Origin: Siderastrea siderea
Lineage: Eukaryota; Cnidaria; Anthozoa; Scleractinia; Rhizangiidae
Assembly: GCA_964030785.1 (NCBI GenBank)
Contig: OZ034975.1
Span: 14,890,142-14,954,141, forward strand
Direction of reading: 5' to 3'
DNA: 64,000 nucleotides
The position numbers and the translations under genes are program-made. The notes under the pieces are model-generated. The model worked only from the letters and a program-made list of their open reading frames with translations, did not search any database and was not told the origin of the DNA. Below, piece after piece: positions 43,378 through 51,239 of the stretch (the stretch's first letter is position 1; every line of letters begins with the position of its first letter).

Positions 43378-43386
43378 AAAAAAAAA
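43378..43386 (-). terminator. Pol III T-run terminator
   Basis: Nine T residues on the minus strand, 15 nt past the 3' end of the tRNA-like gene. A run of four or more T ends Pol III transcription. Also present at 62332-62340 in B. Confidence 0.65.
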
Positions 43387-43400
43387 GGCACCTTTTTATT

Positions 43401-43484
43401 GGAATCGGTGGGACTCGAACCCACGCACGACCCAATCCCTATCTGAATCAAGGTCCAAGGCTCTACCCACTGAGCTACGACTCC
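43401..43484 (-). tRNA. tRNA-like gene with Pol III boxes
   Basis: 84 nt. Acceptor stem GGAGTCG / CGATTCC (7 bp with one G-U), D arm GCTC...GAGC with A-box TAGCTCAGTGGG, T arm GTGGG-TTCGAGT-CCCAC with a perfect B-box. The region between D and T arms is odd: the anticodon stem is weak, the loop has no standard T33-anticodon-purine37 reading, and the variable part is long. Compared with B it carries a 4-nt insertion just before the T arm. It may be a tRNA mimic, Pol III unit or RNA-processing signal rather than a translating tRNA. Lies between protease and ATPase genes. Confidence 0.72.
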
Positions 43485-43512
43485 GACACCAGTTTTTTCC
43501 AACAAATTTTAT

Positions 43513-44052
43513 TTAAGCATTACATTGATGATACGGATGACAACAAAGTTGATACCATCTGGCTTCTTGGCCTACAATCAATTGTTGAAGGCGTTGACCC
43601 GCTTGATGGTCATTACTAACATAATCATGATCCGAAAACTCATTTAAAAACGCTTGCAAGGTCCGTCCACGGGCTTTGGCTTTCAAGTACAACAAGGCGT
43701 AATCACCACAACTCTTGCTTGTAATGGCTTGGAGGGACTTGCCATTGGTCACTACATACTTCCAATGTTGGACAATCCAATCTCGTAACGGGGTAGCTTG
43801 CACGTACGTGTCCAATGGCAAAGCATAACTGTCCAGGACTTCACACACCTTTCCATCCGTCCACACCGCTAACCAATGTTGTCCCGGTTGATCGTGTGGG
43901 TCGGTATTCACAATGTACCCTTGAGGGGTAGTCTTGACAGGACTCTTGGGTAAACGATCACAGGCCACCGTCCCGTAAAAGACAGGGTTCAATTGGGGGT
44001 CGTCTCGGGCTAAATAATCCAACTGGACATTATTCAAGGCCACATGTTCCAT
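43513..44052 (-). CDS. PRO: adenain-like cysteine protease
   Basis: 179 residues. Catalytic residues of the adenovirus protease (C5) family are recognisable: His59 in GQHWLAVW, Asp74 in EVLDSYAL, oxyanion Gln109 and Cys115 in SKSCGDYALLYL. The enzyme would mature virion proteins, probably at the shared QRGG-type motif. Its ATG overlaps the capsid stop (TGATG), typical of co-regulated late genes. An AATAAA straddles the stop codon, a likely poly(A) signal. Intact, and nearly identical in B. Confidence 0.93.
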   Translation of the reverse strand: MEHVALNNVQLDYLARDDPQLNPVFYGTVACDRLPKSPVKTTPQGYIVNTDPHDQPGQHWLAVWTDGKVCEVLDSYALPLDTYVQATPLRDWIVQHWKYVVTNGKSLQAITSKSCGDYALLYLKAKARGRTLQAFLNEFSDHDYVSNDHQAGQRLQQLIVGQEARWYQLCCHPYHQCNA

Positions 44053-45452
44053 CAGTGCTGGTAAATGTTATACAACACGGCTCCGTTCCTGTCAATCTCC
44101 AGCAAGTTCTCAAATTCTCCATACACGAGTACGGTTATATTGACACCGGGGGCGGCTCCAAATTCCAAGACCAGTTGTAAATCGCCTGTTTGCTTGGGGT
44201 TGAGGTTTTGACTGTCAGCACATCCATTGGCGACATTGTCAAACATGTACAAGGTACAATTTTTATCTTCGCCCTAATCCAGCAGTTCTACCATATTGCC
44301 TTTCTTTTTACACCAGGCACCACTGGCTTGCAGAAAACGGAAGTAGCCTAGATTATCTCGGGTGCCATTGTTGTGCACTAACTGGAGGGTTTCATAAGGG
44401 TACTCTTCTCCTCTGACAATCTGTTTAATGGAGGTCAGACCAAATTTCTGGAAACAGAATGGATCTCGGGTCACATCTCCATTGAAGGCACGGCTGTCCA
44501 GTAACCCCACAATCAATCGGTCAGGTATTCTGTTTTGAAACAGGTTGGGGATATCAAAGCGGACCAGGTTGTTTTGCATGCTGAAGGTCCGGATTTCACT
44601 GCGGACGGTCGGGTAAGCTGCCACTTGGCCTTCATTGTGTCTTTTTTCAGATATACTCTGGTAGATGGCGTCATTCAAACGCAGTTGGCAGAGATGAAAC
44701 CGTAGTTTCACATCCCCTTCCATCAATCGGCCAGCTAGACCCACTCCATTCAAAAACAGGCTGGGGCCGTTGAAATGAAATTTCATCTTGATTTCGATGC
44801 CTGGCACCAACAGTTTGCCGGTATGAAAGACTTCCAAGTGCGGGGTAAACACTAGACTGTGGGTAAGACCTGCAGCATACTTCTCCACTTCGGCCGCAGA
44901 GGTATTGAAGGCCGCTTGATGATTAGGAGGCAGATCTTGCCAATGTTGATGGTTTCCTGCTTTGTCTGTGTTGGTGGCAGTCCATTGGGGTGGGAAATCC
45001 ACTTGATTGAACCAGCCTTGGGGTCCTAACACGGTCTTGCCATCTTCTCGATCATAATTCAGCAAGATTTCTAGGTAAGCTTTGTAATGATACGTGTCGG
45101 ATTGTGGACTAATCAACGTGCCATTCAACTGCAAGTCAATTTGTTTGATGATGGAATGGGCCAAATTATTGACGGGCCACAATTTCTCCGCGGCCACCAA
45201 GTTGGCATTGGTACTCTTTTTCAAACTCAATTCCATGGTAAAGTAACTGCGTCCCAAATCCACAAAATCGTCCAGCCCTGGAATGATGAATTCCATGGGA
45301 TTGATACCCGTGGTCGTGGGTTGGATGGTGACCATGCGATAGGCATTGATGCTAATGTCGGTCGGTGGCACCTTGAAAATCCGTAAGGCAGGGTTGACGG
45401 TCCCTTCGGAACGCTCGTGAGCCGGGGCGGTTTGTGTACTCACGTCAGGCAT
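44052..45452 (-). pseudogene. MCP: major capsid protein, nonsense-mutated
   Basis: Full frame 466 codons with one in-frame TAG at 44274-44276 (codon 393), where B has a Trp codon. Motifs of the Polinton double-jelly-roll capsid family (annotated in many invertebrates as F54H12.2-like): FVDLGRSYFTMELSL, WPVNNLAHSIIKQIDLQLNG, ILLNYDREDGK, and PDRLIVGLLDSRAFNGD. The last 73 codons (KNCTLYMFDN... to NIYQH) follow the stop in frame and are otherwise undamaged, so the change is recent. The truncated product would lack the end of the second jelly roll. TATA box at 45495-45503. Confidence 0.92.
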
Positions 45453-45454
45453 GT

Positions 45455-45691
45455 TTAACGTCGTCGAGTGGTACCCCGTCGTCGTCGTGAGGGGTTTTTA
45501 TAGCGTCGTCGTCGTCGTGCTAAACGTTGTCTCAAATCAAACCCGGGGACTCTCATCACCTCGGGACTTAACCATCCACCACGTTGTCGTCGTCGCATGA
45601 GTTTCCAAAACGGATACAGTCCACCCCATTGAGACAACCCTCGATTACTACGAATCCGTCGAGGTCGTGAATGCACGGGTTCCATGTTCAC
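45455..45691 (-). CDS. small basic virion protein
   Basis: 78 residues, about one third Arg. Two candidate protease sites: LSQWGGLYPF (about 19-28) and RRQRGGWLSP (about 34-43); C-terminus RRRGTTRRR. Likely DNA-binding core peptide. Starts 4 nt inside the end of the upstream gene and stops 2 nt before the capsid ATG. Confidence 0.7.
   Translation of the reverse strand: MNMEPVHSRPRRIRSNRGLSQWGGLYPFWKLMRRRQRGGWLSPEVMRVPGFDLRQRLARRRRRYKNPSRRRRGTTRRR
45495..45503 (-). promoter_or_regulatory. TATA box of the capsid gene
   Basis: CTATAAAAA on the minus strand, about 43 bp upstream of the capsid ATG and inside the preceding coding region. Confidence 0.6.
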
Positions 45692-46014
45692 ACTCCCAAA
45701 ATATCACGTGCACGTTTGGTTTGTTTGGGAAATAAGGCAGTGGCTACACGCACGGCGTCTTTCACGTTCTTATGACTCAACGCTTTCTTGGCTTGTTTGG
45801 TGATTTCCTTTTTAAGGACGTCTTCGGCTTTGCGTTTGATACCTCGTGTCAAACCCGTTTCCAAGCCTCTCTTGATATTACTAGGCAATTTTAAAGGATT
45901 TCGCGTCCTTATAAGACCTTGCAACCCCCCACGCATCAGATCCGTCATCACTCCTTTGCCTTGTTGATCATACCACTCGTCGGTTCGAAATCGTGTCAAA
46001 CTTCCCCCACGCAT
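45688..46014 (-). CDS. basic virion protein with MRGG motifs
   Basis: 108 residues starting MRGGSLTRF and with a second DLMRGGLQGL at about 24-33; both fit the (M/I/L)xGG-x form of the adenain cleavage rule. The remainder is a basic helical protein ending KQTKRARDILGV. By position and composition a core or internal virion protein comparable to adenovirus pVI/pVII, but no sequence homology is claimed. TATA box GTATAAAAAGG lies at 46066-46076. Confidence 0.72.
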   Translation of the reverse strand: MRGGSLTRFRTDEWYDQQGKGVMTDLMRGGLQGLIRTRNPLKLPSNIKRGLETGLTRGIKRKAEDVLKKEITKQAKKALSHKNVKDAVRVATALFPKQTKRARDILGV

Positions 46015-46065
46015 GGTGCCTTCTTCACCAGGGATAAACGTTTTGTTTGGGCTTCATGGGACTCC

Positions 46066-46076
46066 CCTTTTTATAC
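46066..46076 (-). promoter_or_regulatory. TATA box
   Basis: GTATAAAAAGG on the minus strand, about 52 bp upstream of the ATG at 46014. A near-identical box GTATAAAAAG at 46292-46302 serves the next gene upstream. Confidence 0.6.
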
Positions 46077-46078
46077 CG

Positions 46079-46264
46079 TCATCGTCGTTTTTTCCGAAAA
46101 GCGGCTTCCAACCCTTTTTTAGCCCCGTAACTCGCGGCACCACTTGCGGCACCCAACGCCACAGCTTTTCCTCCAGCGATCAAGGCTGGAATGAGGGCGG
46201 CCAGGGGCAAGAGACCCCCTCGTTGCCTTCTTCGTCTCCTTCGACGCACTCTTGTCTTGGGCAT
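46079..46264 (-). CDS. pX/mu-like core peptide precursor
   Basis: 61 residues: arginine block, RQRGG site (13-17), then the hydrophobic LLPLAALIPALIAGG segment, an Ala/Gly-rich helix and a basic end (FRKKRR). Adenovirus pX precursors have the same three-part plan: arginine-rich peptide, GG cleavage site, hydrophobic Pro/Ala/Ile tail. Likely condenses DNA or perturbs membranes after cleavage. TATA box at 46292-46302. Confidence 0.75.
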   Translation of the reverse strand: MPKTRVRRRRRRRQRGGLLPLAALIPALIAGGKAVALGAASGAASYGAKKGLEAAFRKKRR

Positions 46265-46302
46265 CTTTGTTTGTTTTCACAACCCTTGTTTTCTTTTTAT
46301 AC

Positions 46303-46533
46303 TCACATGACGTTGCACGTAAACGATTCCCCCGCCCACCGTTTGCGTTTCCCACTTCGCATTTCTTCCATACGTTTCTTCGTTGATCTTAGGTAATTCT
46401 TTTTGGCTAACTTTTCTACCCCTTTGGTGATGGACCAAGCGGCCTTAGGAATCCCGGCAATCACCGCGTTGACCCCTTCCCCCGCTTGTGGACGCTGTGG
46501 TCGGCGTCGTCGTCGTCGTCGTTTCGGAGGCAT
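46303..46533 (-). CDS. small basic protein
   Basis: 76 residues. Arginine-rich start (MPPKRRRRRRRPQRP), a central amphipathic part (VNAVIAGIPKAAWSITKGV) and a basic helical end. QAGEG stands where the related proteins have QRGG, so cleavage is doubtful. Probably another core peptide. The start is preceded by a weak TATA-like ATGAAAAAG at about 46557. Confidence 0.62.
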   Translation of the reverse strand: MPPKRRRRRRRPQRPQAGEGVNAVIAGIPKAAWSITKGVEKLAKKNYLRSTKKRMEEMRSGKRKRWAGESFTCNVM

Positions 46534-46566
46534 GATTGATTTGGGTTCCCTTCTCGTCTCTCTTTT

Positions 46567-47610
46567 TCATGTCTTTTTGAAGTGTAACGTGACAATGGTA
46601 TGACCTTCACCAAACTTGACCAAGTCTCCTCCGGCACCAATCGTTTCAGCCACTTGAACGTGAATCATTTCCACCACCTCGTTACGAAGAGGTAGGTAAT
46701 GAATGTGCAACGGTTCAAAATACAGGGTGCCGCGTGCTTCTCGCTTGTACTGGATTTCACGTAACAAATCAGTCACGCGATTGCCCACCACCGTGCTGCC
46801 TGCCACGTCGGAGTACACGTGCAACGATCGTGTGGGCTCACCCACCACTGAACGAAATGCTACATTCAAGTTGGTGAAACGCCAACTACAACTCATACTC
46901 AATTGTAAATAATTCAGTAACCCAGACCGAACGGTCCAAAAGACCGGGTTCCCATCCTTATCGGTGATATCCTTCCAAGCGCTGTTCTTGGTCATGTCGG
47001 GGATTTGATCCCCCATGAAGTCTTGCTGTAAGTTGGGTCCCAAGATCCATCCACTGCTAATTTTACGTAACCATCCCATCTTGACAGCTAATTTGGTATT
47101 GATGTCAATGCCTGGCGTGTCGTCGCCACAATGACAGACATGGGTGTTGTCGATGAGCAGATCCTCGCCTTCCCAACGAAACTTGGCGTACATGTGTTTG
47201 CCTTGATCGTTGACAAACCGACCACCTTGAATCGCCGTTTCCATGCGTCGTTGTTCCAAGTGAGCAATGGTGGCTTTCATGAAACTCACCCCATCCACCA
47301 CCCAATCCAAATGTTGAATGTCATTGATGAGCGTTTGAGCGTATCCCATGCGAGTGATCATTTCCCCGTCTTTGCCGCCCGGTTTGGGATAGGTTTGCTG
47401 CCAGATCGACGACATCATGTACCCATCTTTCTGCACCAACTGATACAAATTGACGCGAGCATCCGGTAAGGAAATGGCACTCAACCCCACTTGCCATCCC
47501 CCTCCCGTGAGCTGTAACGGTTGAGGTAAACGAATCTTGAAGGAATTAGGTTGGTTGTTGGGAAATTCACGTCGGTTGGCATGACTGGGTAACGTCACGT
47601 AGAACGACAT
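46567..47610 (-). CDS. FYVTL-family virion protein 1 (penton candidate)
   Basis: 347 residues beginning MSFYVTLPSHANRREFPNNQ, with GGGWQVGLSAISLP (about 36-49), MGWLRKISSGWILGPNLQQDF (about 185) and a C-terminal block RSLHVYSDVAGSTVVGNRVTD ... HYLPLRNEVVEMI ... VKFGEGHTIVTLHFKK. This family occurs as one or more paralogues in invertebrate Polintons. The C-terminal half reads as a beta-rich jelly-roll candidate, and a penton or spike role is my inference. Paralogue of the neighbour at 47627-48670. Confidence 0.78.
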   Translation of the reverse strand: MSFYVTLPSHANRREFPNNQPNSFKIRLPQPLQLTGGGWQVGLSAISLPDARVNLYQLVQKDGYMMSSIWQQTYPKPGGKDGEMITRMGYAQTLINDIQHLDWVVDGVSFMKATIAHLEQRRMETAIQGGRFVNDQGKHMYAKFRWEGEDLLIDNTHVCHCGDDTPGIDINTKLAVKMGWLRKISSGWILGPNLQQDFMGDQIPDMTKNSAWKDITDKDGNPVFWTVRSGLLNYLQLSMSCSWRFTNLNVAFRSVVGEPTRSLHVYSDVAGSTVVGNRVTDLLREIQYKREARGTLYFEPLHIHYLPLRNEVVEMIHVQVAETIGAGGDLVKFGEGHTIVTLHFKKT

Positions 47611-47626
47611 GTTGTCTTCTTCTTCT

Positions 47627-48670
47627 TCACACTACCACTTCCCTTTTAAAGTGGAGAGTCAGGAGGGCATGGCCTTCACCAAATTTCACCAGATCCCCAT
47701 TGGTTTCGGCCATCTGGGTTTCGACGATTTCTACCACTTCGTTGCGTACTGGGATATATTGAATATGTCGAGGTTCAAAGTGGGTGGTGTTTTGTGGCTG
47801 GTACTTGATTTCTCGTAAGAGATCGGTGATACGACCCCCTACCATGCTGCTGGTCCCTACATCACAATACACGTGCAAAGGACGCGCTGAGGGAAATTCC
47901 AACGAGGGACGAAAGGTCTGGTTCAAATTCACAAACCGCCAAGGACACGATAGACTCAATTTCAGATAATCCTCCTCCACTTTCCAAAAGATGGGCTTGT
48001 TGGCGGCATCGCGGATATCCGTCGGGGTGGGAATGGTGGAAATGCCTTGAAATTCTTGCAAGAGATTCGGACCCAATCGATACTGACCGGGGGACACTTG
48101 TTCAATCCATCCCATTCTCAGGGCCAAGGATCTGCCCCATGACACGTGCGCTACTTGTCGTTTGTAATCCACATTGGTGGTATTCAATAACAAATCCCCT
48201 TCAGAGGTCCATTCAAACGTCGGGTATAATTTGACGCCATTGTCCTCGGTCCATTTGTTTTTGGGTTCGGTTTGTTTGGCACGGCTTTGCTCGTAACGGT
48301 ACACCAGTTGATGAAAAAAGTGCGATCCCGTCGACGAGGCCATCTCCTTTCTCATATCTCGCCCGTAGACAGTGAGTTCGCGACGTTGATGCCACCATCG
48401 ATCGTTGCCTTGATCGTCTTGGGCATACACCCGTTCGTGCCATCGTACATACAACAGAGGATGGGAATCACCCACGCCTCCTTCTTCCGCTATCACTGGA
48501 ATGGTGGGTAAGGATAAACTCACCATACCCACCATCCATCCTCGTCCCACAAATCGGATGGGTTTAGGCAATCGGTTTCTGAAATGATGACTCTTGTTCC
48601 CAGGAAACTCTTTGGTACTCGCATGACTCATCAACGTCACGTAAAACGAAGAGTTGGGCACCAACGTCAT
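47627..48670 (-). CDS. FYVTL-family virion protein 2
   Basis: 347 residues, tandem paralogue of the preceding gene: SFYVTLMSHASTKEFPGN near the start, GRGWMVGMVSLSLP, MGWIEQVSPGQYRLGPNLLQ and the C-terminal RPLHVYCDVGTSSMVGGRITD ... IQYIPVRNEVVEIV ... LTLHFKR. Same length as paralogue 1 but well diverged, so the duplication is old and both copies have been kept. The stop is 4 nt ahead of the next gene's start region, pointing to a compact late cluster. Confidence 0.78.
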   Translation of the reverse strand: MTLVPNSSFYVTLMSHASTKEFPGNKSHHFRNRLPKPIRFVGRGWMVGMVSLSLPTIPVIAEEGGVGDSHPLLYVRWHERVYAQDDQGNDRWWHQRRELTVYGRDMRKEMASSTGSHFFHQLVYRYEQSRAKQTEPKNKWTEDNGVKLYPTFEWTSEGDLLLNTTNVDYKRQVAHVSWGRSLALRMGWIEQVSPGQYRLGPNLLQEFQGISTIPTPTDIRDAANKPIFWKVEEDYLKLSLSCPWRFVNLNQTFRPSLEFPSARPLHVYCDVGTSSMVGGRITDLLREIKYQPQNTTHFEPRHIQYIPVRNEVVEIVETQMAETNGDLVKFGEGHALLTLHFKREVVV

Positions 48671-48673
48671 TTT

Positions 48674-49825
48674 TTAGTCGCGTCGTCTTTTGGGTGGGCT
48701 TGTCTCTTTAGTCTTCAGTTGTCGTTTGGGGGGCCTTGTCTTTTTCCTCTGGGGTGGTTGGAGAGACGTGACGTCTTGACTACGAATCCAACTATTGTAC
48801 TTGTCGGGCCACCCTTTCCACTTAACCAACCAACGATCTTTTTGTCGCTTAAGTACCTTCTCGATCCGAAACACCTCGGATACATGGACTTTTTGTAAAT
48901 CCTCTTCATAAAACGTACCTTGGACGGGGGTATCATCCCATTCGTGAATCTTATACGTGGGCACAGGGCCCGGGATCACACGATGCACCACAAACACTTC
49001 TTCGGTCCAACCAGGTAAATAGCCTTTTTCAAAGGTACGATGAATCTTATTGAGACGGACACGATCTCCGACTTTGAATTTAGGTTTTTTCTGGTCTTTC
49101 AACCGTTGGGCATACAATCGTTTCCACACGGCTTCTTCGTTGTCCCACGTCACGTCTTGAGGGGCCATACCAATACTTCGATGCCGGGTGGCATTATACC
49201 CTTGCACCAACTCGGGTAAGACATCGTCAAACTGTAAGGTGTTGGCCGCGGTGAAATAACGGTACAACCGTTCTTTCAAGGTGCGGTTAAATCGTTCCAC
49301 CACACTGGCTTTCGCATCCCCTTCGGTCGAAAAATGTTGAATGCCTTGCTCGTCAAGCCATCGTTGAAACGTCCGGTTGTAAAATTCTTTCCCTCGATCC
49401 GTTTGCAATCGATTCGGGTGACGTCCTTTCAAAATCTTGTCAAAGGCATGGACCAACGCCACCCCGGTTTTGTCTTTCAACGGTTGTACCCACGCGTACT
49501 TGGACAACACATCCAACACCGTCAACAAGTATCGTATGCCCCGATTATGTTTGGCCAACGGTTGCACTTCCACTAAATCCGCGACCCATTGATCATCTAA
49601 TCCTCCTACAATGACGGGGACGGTGGGAAAACGACGACGTCGCGGTTTATGTAACGTATAGGCCAAATCCCGTTCCAAGACCCGTTGAGCTTTTTTCAAA
49701 GGGAGACGATGGGCTTTAGCAAATCGTTGCACCCCTCCTAAACTGCCGGGGGCTCGAGGATCGTGGTACTGACTCAACCATGGTTGGGAGACCTTTTTCT
49801 TTCGAGGGGCCATACGTTCTGGCAT
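48674..49825 (-). CDS. INT: retroviral-type integrase with chromodomain
   Basis: 383 residues. Catalytic DDE core: Asp83 (WVADLVEV), Asp143 (LQTDRGKEF), Glu177 (SVVERFNRTLKERL). A GYNATRHRSIGMAPQ block and an SH3-like segment (FKVGDRVRLNK, about 260) follow. A chromodomain lies at about 316-350 (FRIEKVLKRQKDRWLVKWKGWPDKYNSWI-type; aromatic cage residues Trp/Trp/Trp visible). The basic tail may be a nuclear signal. It inserts the linear genome into host DNA; the chromodomain probably guides it to methylated histone. Intact. Overlaps the upstream ORF by about 50 nt. Confidence 0.96.
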   Translation of the reverse strand: MPERMAPRKKKVSQPWLSQYHDPRAPGSLGGVQRFAKAHRLPLKKAQRVLERDLAYTLHKPRRRRFPTVPVIVGGLDDQWVADLVEVQPLAKHNRGIRYLLTVLDVLSKYAWVQPLKDKTGVALVHAFDKILKGRHPNRLQTDRGKEFYNRTFQRWLDEQGIQHFSTEGDAKASVVERFNRTLKERLYRYFTAANTLQFDDVLPELVQGYNATRHRSIGMAPQDVTWDNEEAVWKRLYAQRLKDQKKPKFKVGDRVRLNKIHRTFEKGYLPGWTEEVFVVHRVIPGPVPTYKIHEWDDTPVQGTFYEEDLQKVHVSEVFRIEKVLKRQKDRWLVKWKGWPDKYNSWIRSQDVTSLQPPQRKKTRPPKRQLKTKETSPPKRRRD

Positions 49826-50124
49826 TCACCCCATAAGGTCGATATGGTGGGGACCGTGTGGGGATGCGCCTTTTGAATGATTCGATACCATCGCCATGCG
49901 TTCGGATGAGCTTTTAACCATAAGACAAACACGACCCATCGATACAAGTTGCGGTCGACATGGGTTTCTTCAAAGAGGTGGAGAGGATGCGTGTCCTCGG
50001 GACATGGGGGTATGGGGATTTGAGACCCGGGTTGGTGATCATATAAGACTTGGCAAAGGGTTTGATGACATTGCCATTGCCCCAGGGACAAGACAGACTC
50101 CCACGCATCACATACAGACTCCAT
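49774..50124 (-). CDS. conserved RWVVF-motif protein
   Basis: 116 residues from ATG at 50124 (MESVCDAWESVL); a longer frame starts at 50160. No known family. The middle, ETHVDRNLYRWVVFVLWLKAHPNAW, matches GNIGRWVVFMVWLETCPSAF in the short gene at 56928-57146 of element B, together with the preceding LCQVLYDH / LCKQLYEP, so this is a conserved Polinton gene. The hydrophobic WVVFVLWL stretch is short for a membrane segment. Function unknown. Confidence 0.6.
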   Translation of the reverse strand: MESVCDAWESVLSLGQWQCHQTLCQVLYDHQPGSQIPIPPCPEDTHPLHLFEETHVDRNLYRWVVFVLWLKAHPNAWRWYRIIQKAHPHTVPTISTLWGECQNVWPLERKRSPNHG

Positions 50125-50160
50125 GGTGACATTGATAAAAAATTTTATTCGTTCTCTCAT

Positions 50161-51045
50161 TTAAAAGAGACCTAGACGGCCATAGCTGACGGTCTCTAGA
50201 CCTTTCTGCCAGTTCTCTACACTGTCACTGTACTTGGGGGGTGGTGGTGCTGGGGCCACCATCATTTCTTGACGGTTCTTGAGCTCTTGAATTTCTCGTA
50301 ACAATTGTTTCTCATACTCTGTCAGGGGTCGTTCTCGTTCCACGTCCTCTTTCCTTCGGACTGGAGGGACAGGGATGTCATAGCCCCTCTTGGGATATCC
50401 TTGACCATCACGGGTGGGTGCTTCAGCTTGTTGGTCGGCTTTTTTGGGAGGGTTGTCATGAAACCACGTCCAGTACTTGGGACCCAAGGGTTGATCGGCC
50501 CATCGGAAGAAGCCACACGTTTTCTTGGAACAAGTCAGAAACAACCGATCGGGGTTCTGGGTCGAATGACTCTGTTGAAGCGTAGCGGGTTCACGGCAAA
50601 AGCATTGTAAACCACCCCACATGTCCAACACTTCTACATGAGGTTGACTATACACGGCTTTCATATACTCCAGAACTTGATCTTGACCACAAAACAGCAA
50701 ACACGGTTGCATGGGACATTTCACATACTTCCATCCCTTTTGAGATTCTCGGGCCTCCAAACGCACATTATGGCAAGGACATACCATAGTGTCCACTGAA
50801 CTGGGAGGATCATACACGGTCGTCAAGGTGAATTGAGGTGATGGGGGTGATTGCTCCACCATGTCATTCAATTCTTTCATCATATCTTCCACAGCAGCTC
50901 GGGTGTCTTCCACCACGTCGCACACCACAGGATCACAGTCCACGGGCGTCATATGTTGAATGCTCTTCTTCTTCTTTTTCCCCTCTGGGGGATGGGTTGA
51001 TTTTCTCTTCCGATCGGTGGACATCGTACTCAAGGTTGATGTCAC
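50161..51045 (-). CDS. tandem GRF-type zinc-finger protein
   Basis: 294 residues. Lys-rich N-terminus (nuclear signal-like KKKKK near 23-27), then two zinc modules: CPCHNVRLEARESQKGWKYVKC with C115 (Cys89, 91, 110, 115), and CFCREPATLQQSH...RLFLTCSKKTCGFFRWAD (Cys148/150, His160, Cys172, Cys177). The second fits the GRF zinc finger, which binds single-stranded DNA in host APE2, TOP3A and NEIL3. A C-terminal coiled coil (YEKQLLREIQELKNRQEM) could make it multimeric. A single-strand-binding replication role is my inference. Divergent promoter shared with the SLOG gene; AATAAA lies just past the stop. Confidence 0.8.
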   Translation of the reverse strand: MTSTLSTMSTDRKRKSTHPPEGKKKKKSIQHMTPVDCDPVVCDVVEDTRAAVEDMMKELNDMVEQSPPSPQFTLTTVYDPPSSVDTMVCPCHNVRLEARESQKGWKYVKCPMQPCLLFCGQDQVLEYMKAVYSQPHVEVLDMWGGLQCFCREPATLQQSHSTQNPDRLFLTCSKKTCGFFRWADQPLGPKYWTWFHDNPPKKADQQAEAPTRDGQGYPKRGYDIPVPPVRRKEDVERERPLTEYEKQLLREIQELKNRQEMMVAPAPPPPKYSDSVENWQKGLETVSYGRLGLF

Positions 51046-51060
51046 CCCCTACCGACCATG

Positions 51061-51200
51061 CCTTTTTATACCTTGGGCCCTTGCCTGTCATTGGTCAGCT
51101 TATTCAATCCAAATAAGGACTTGTTATCGTCCCATTGGTCAGCTTGTTCAATCCAAATAAGGACCTCTTGTCTTCCCATTGGTCCGTTGTCCCTATTTAA
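51061..51200. promoter_or_regulatory. divergent promoter with two CArG boxes
   Basis: Between the GRF gene (minus) and the SLOG gene (plus). TATA box TATAAAAAGG on the minus strand at 51061-51070, TATTTAAG on the plus strand at about 51193-51200. Between them lie two tandem units CATTGGTCAGCTTRTTCAAT followed by CCAAATAAGG (51109-51118 and 51153-51162), a perfect CArG box (SRF site), plus inverted CCAAT (ATTGG) elements, three in all. Confidence 0.65.
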
Positions 51201-51239
51201 GACAGTCCCTTGGTCACTAGATCTTCATTCTCAAAAGCC

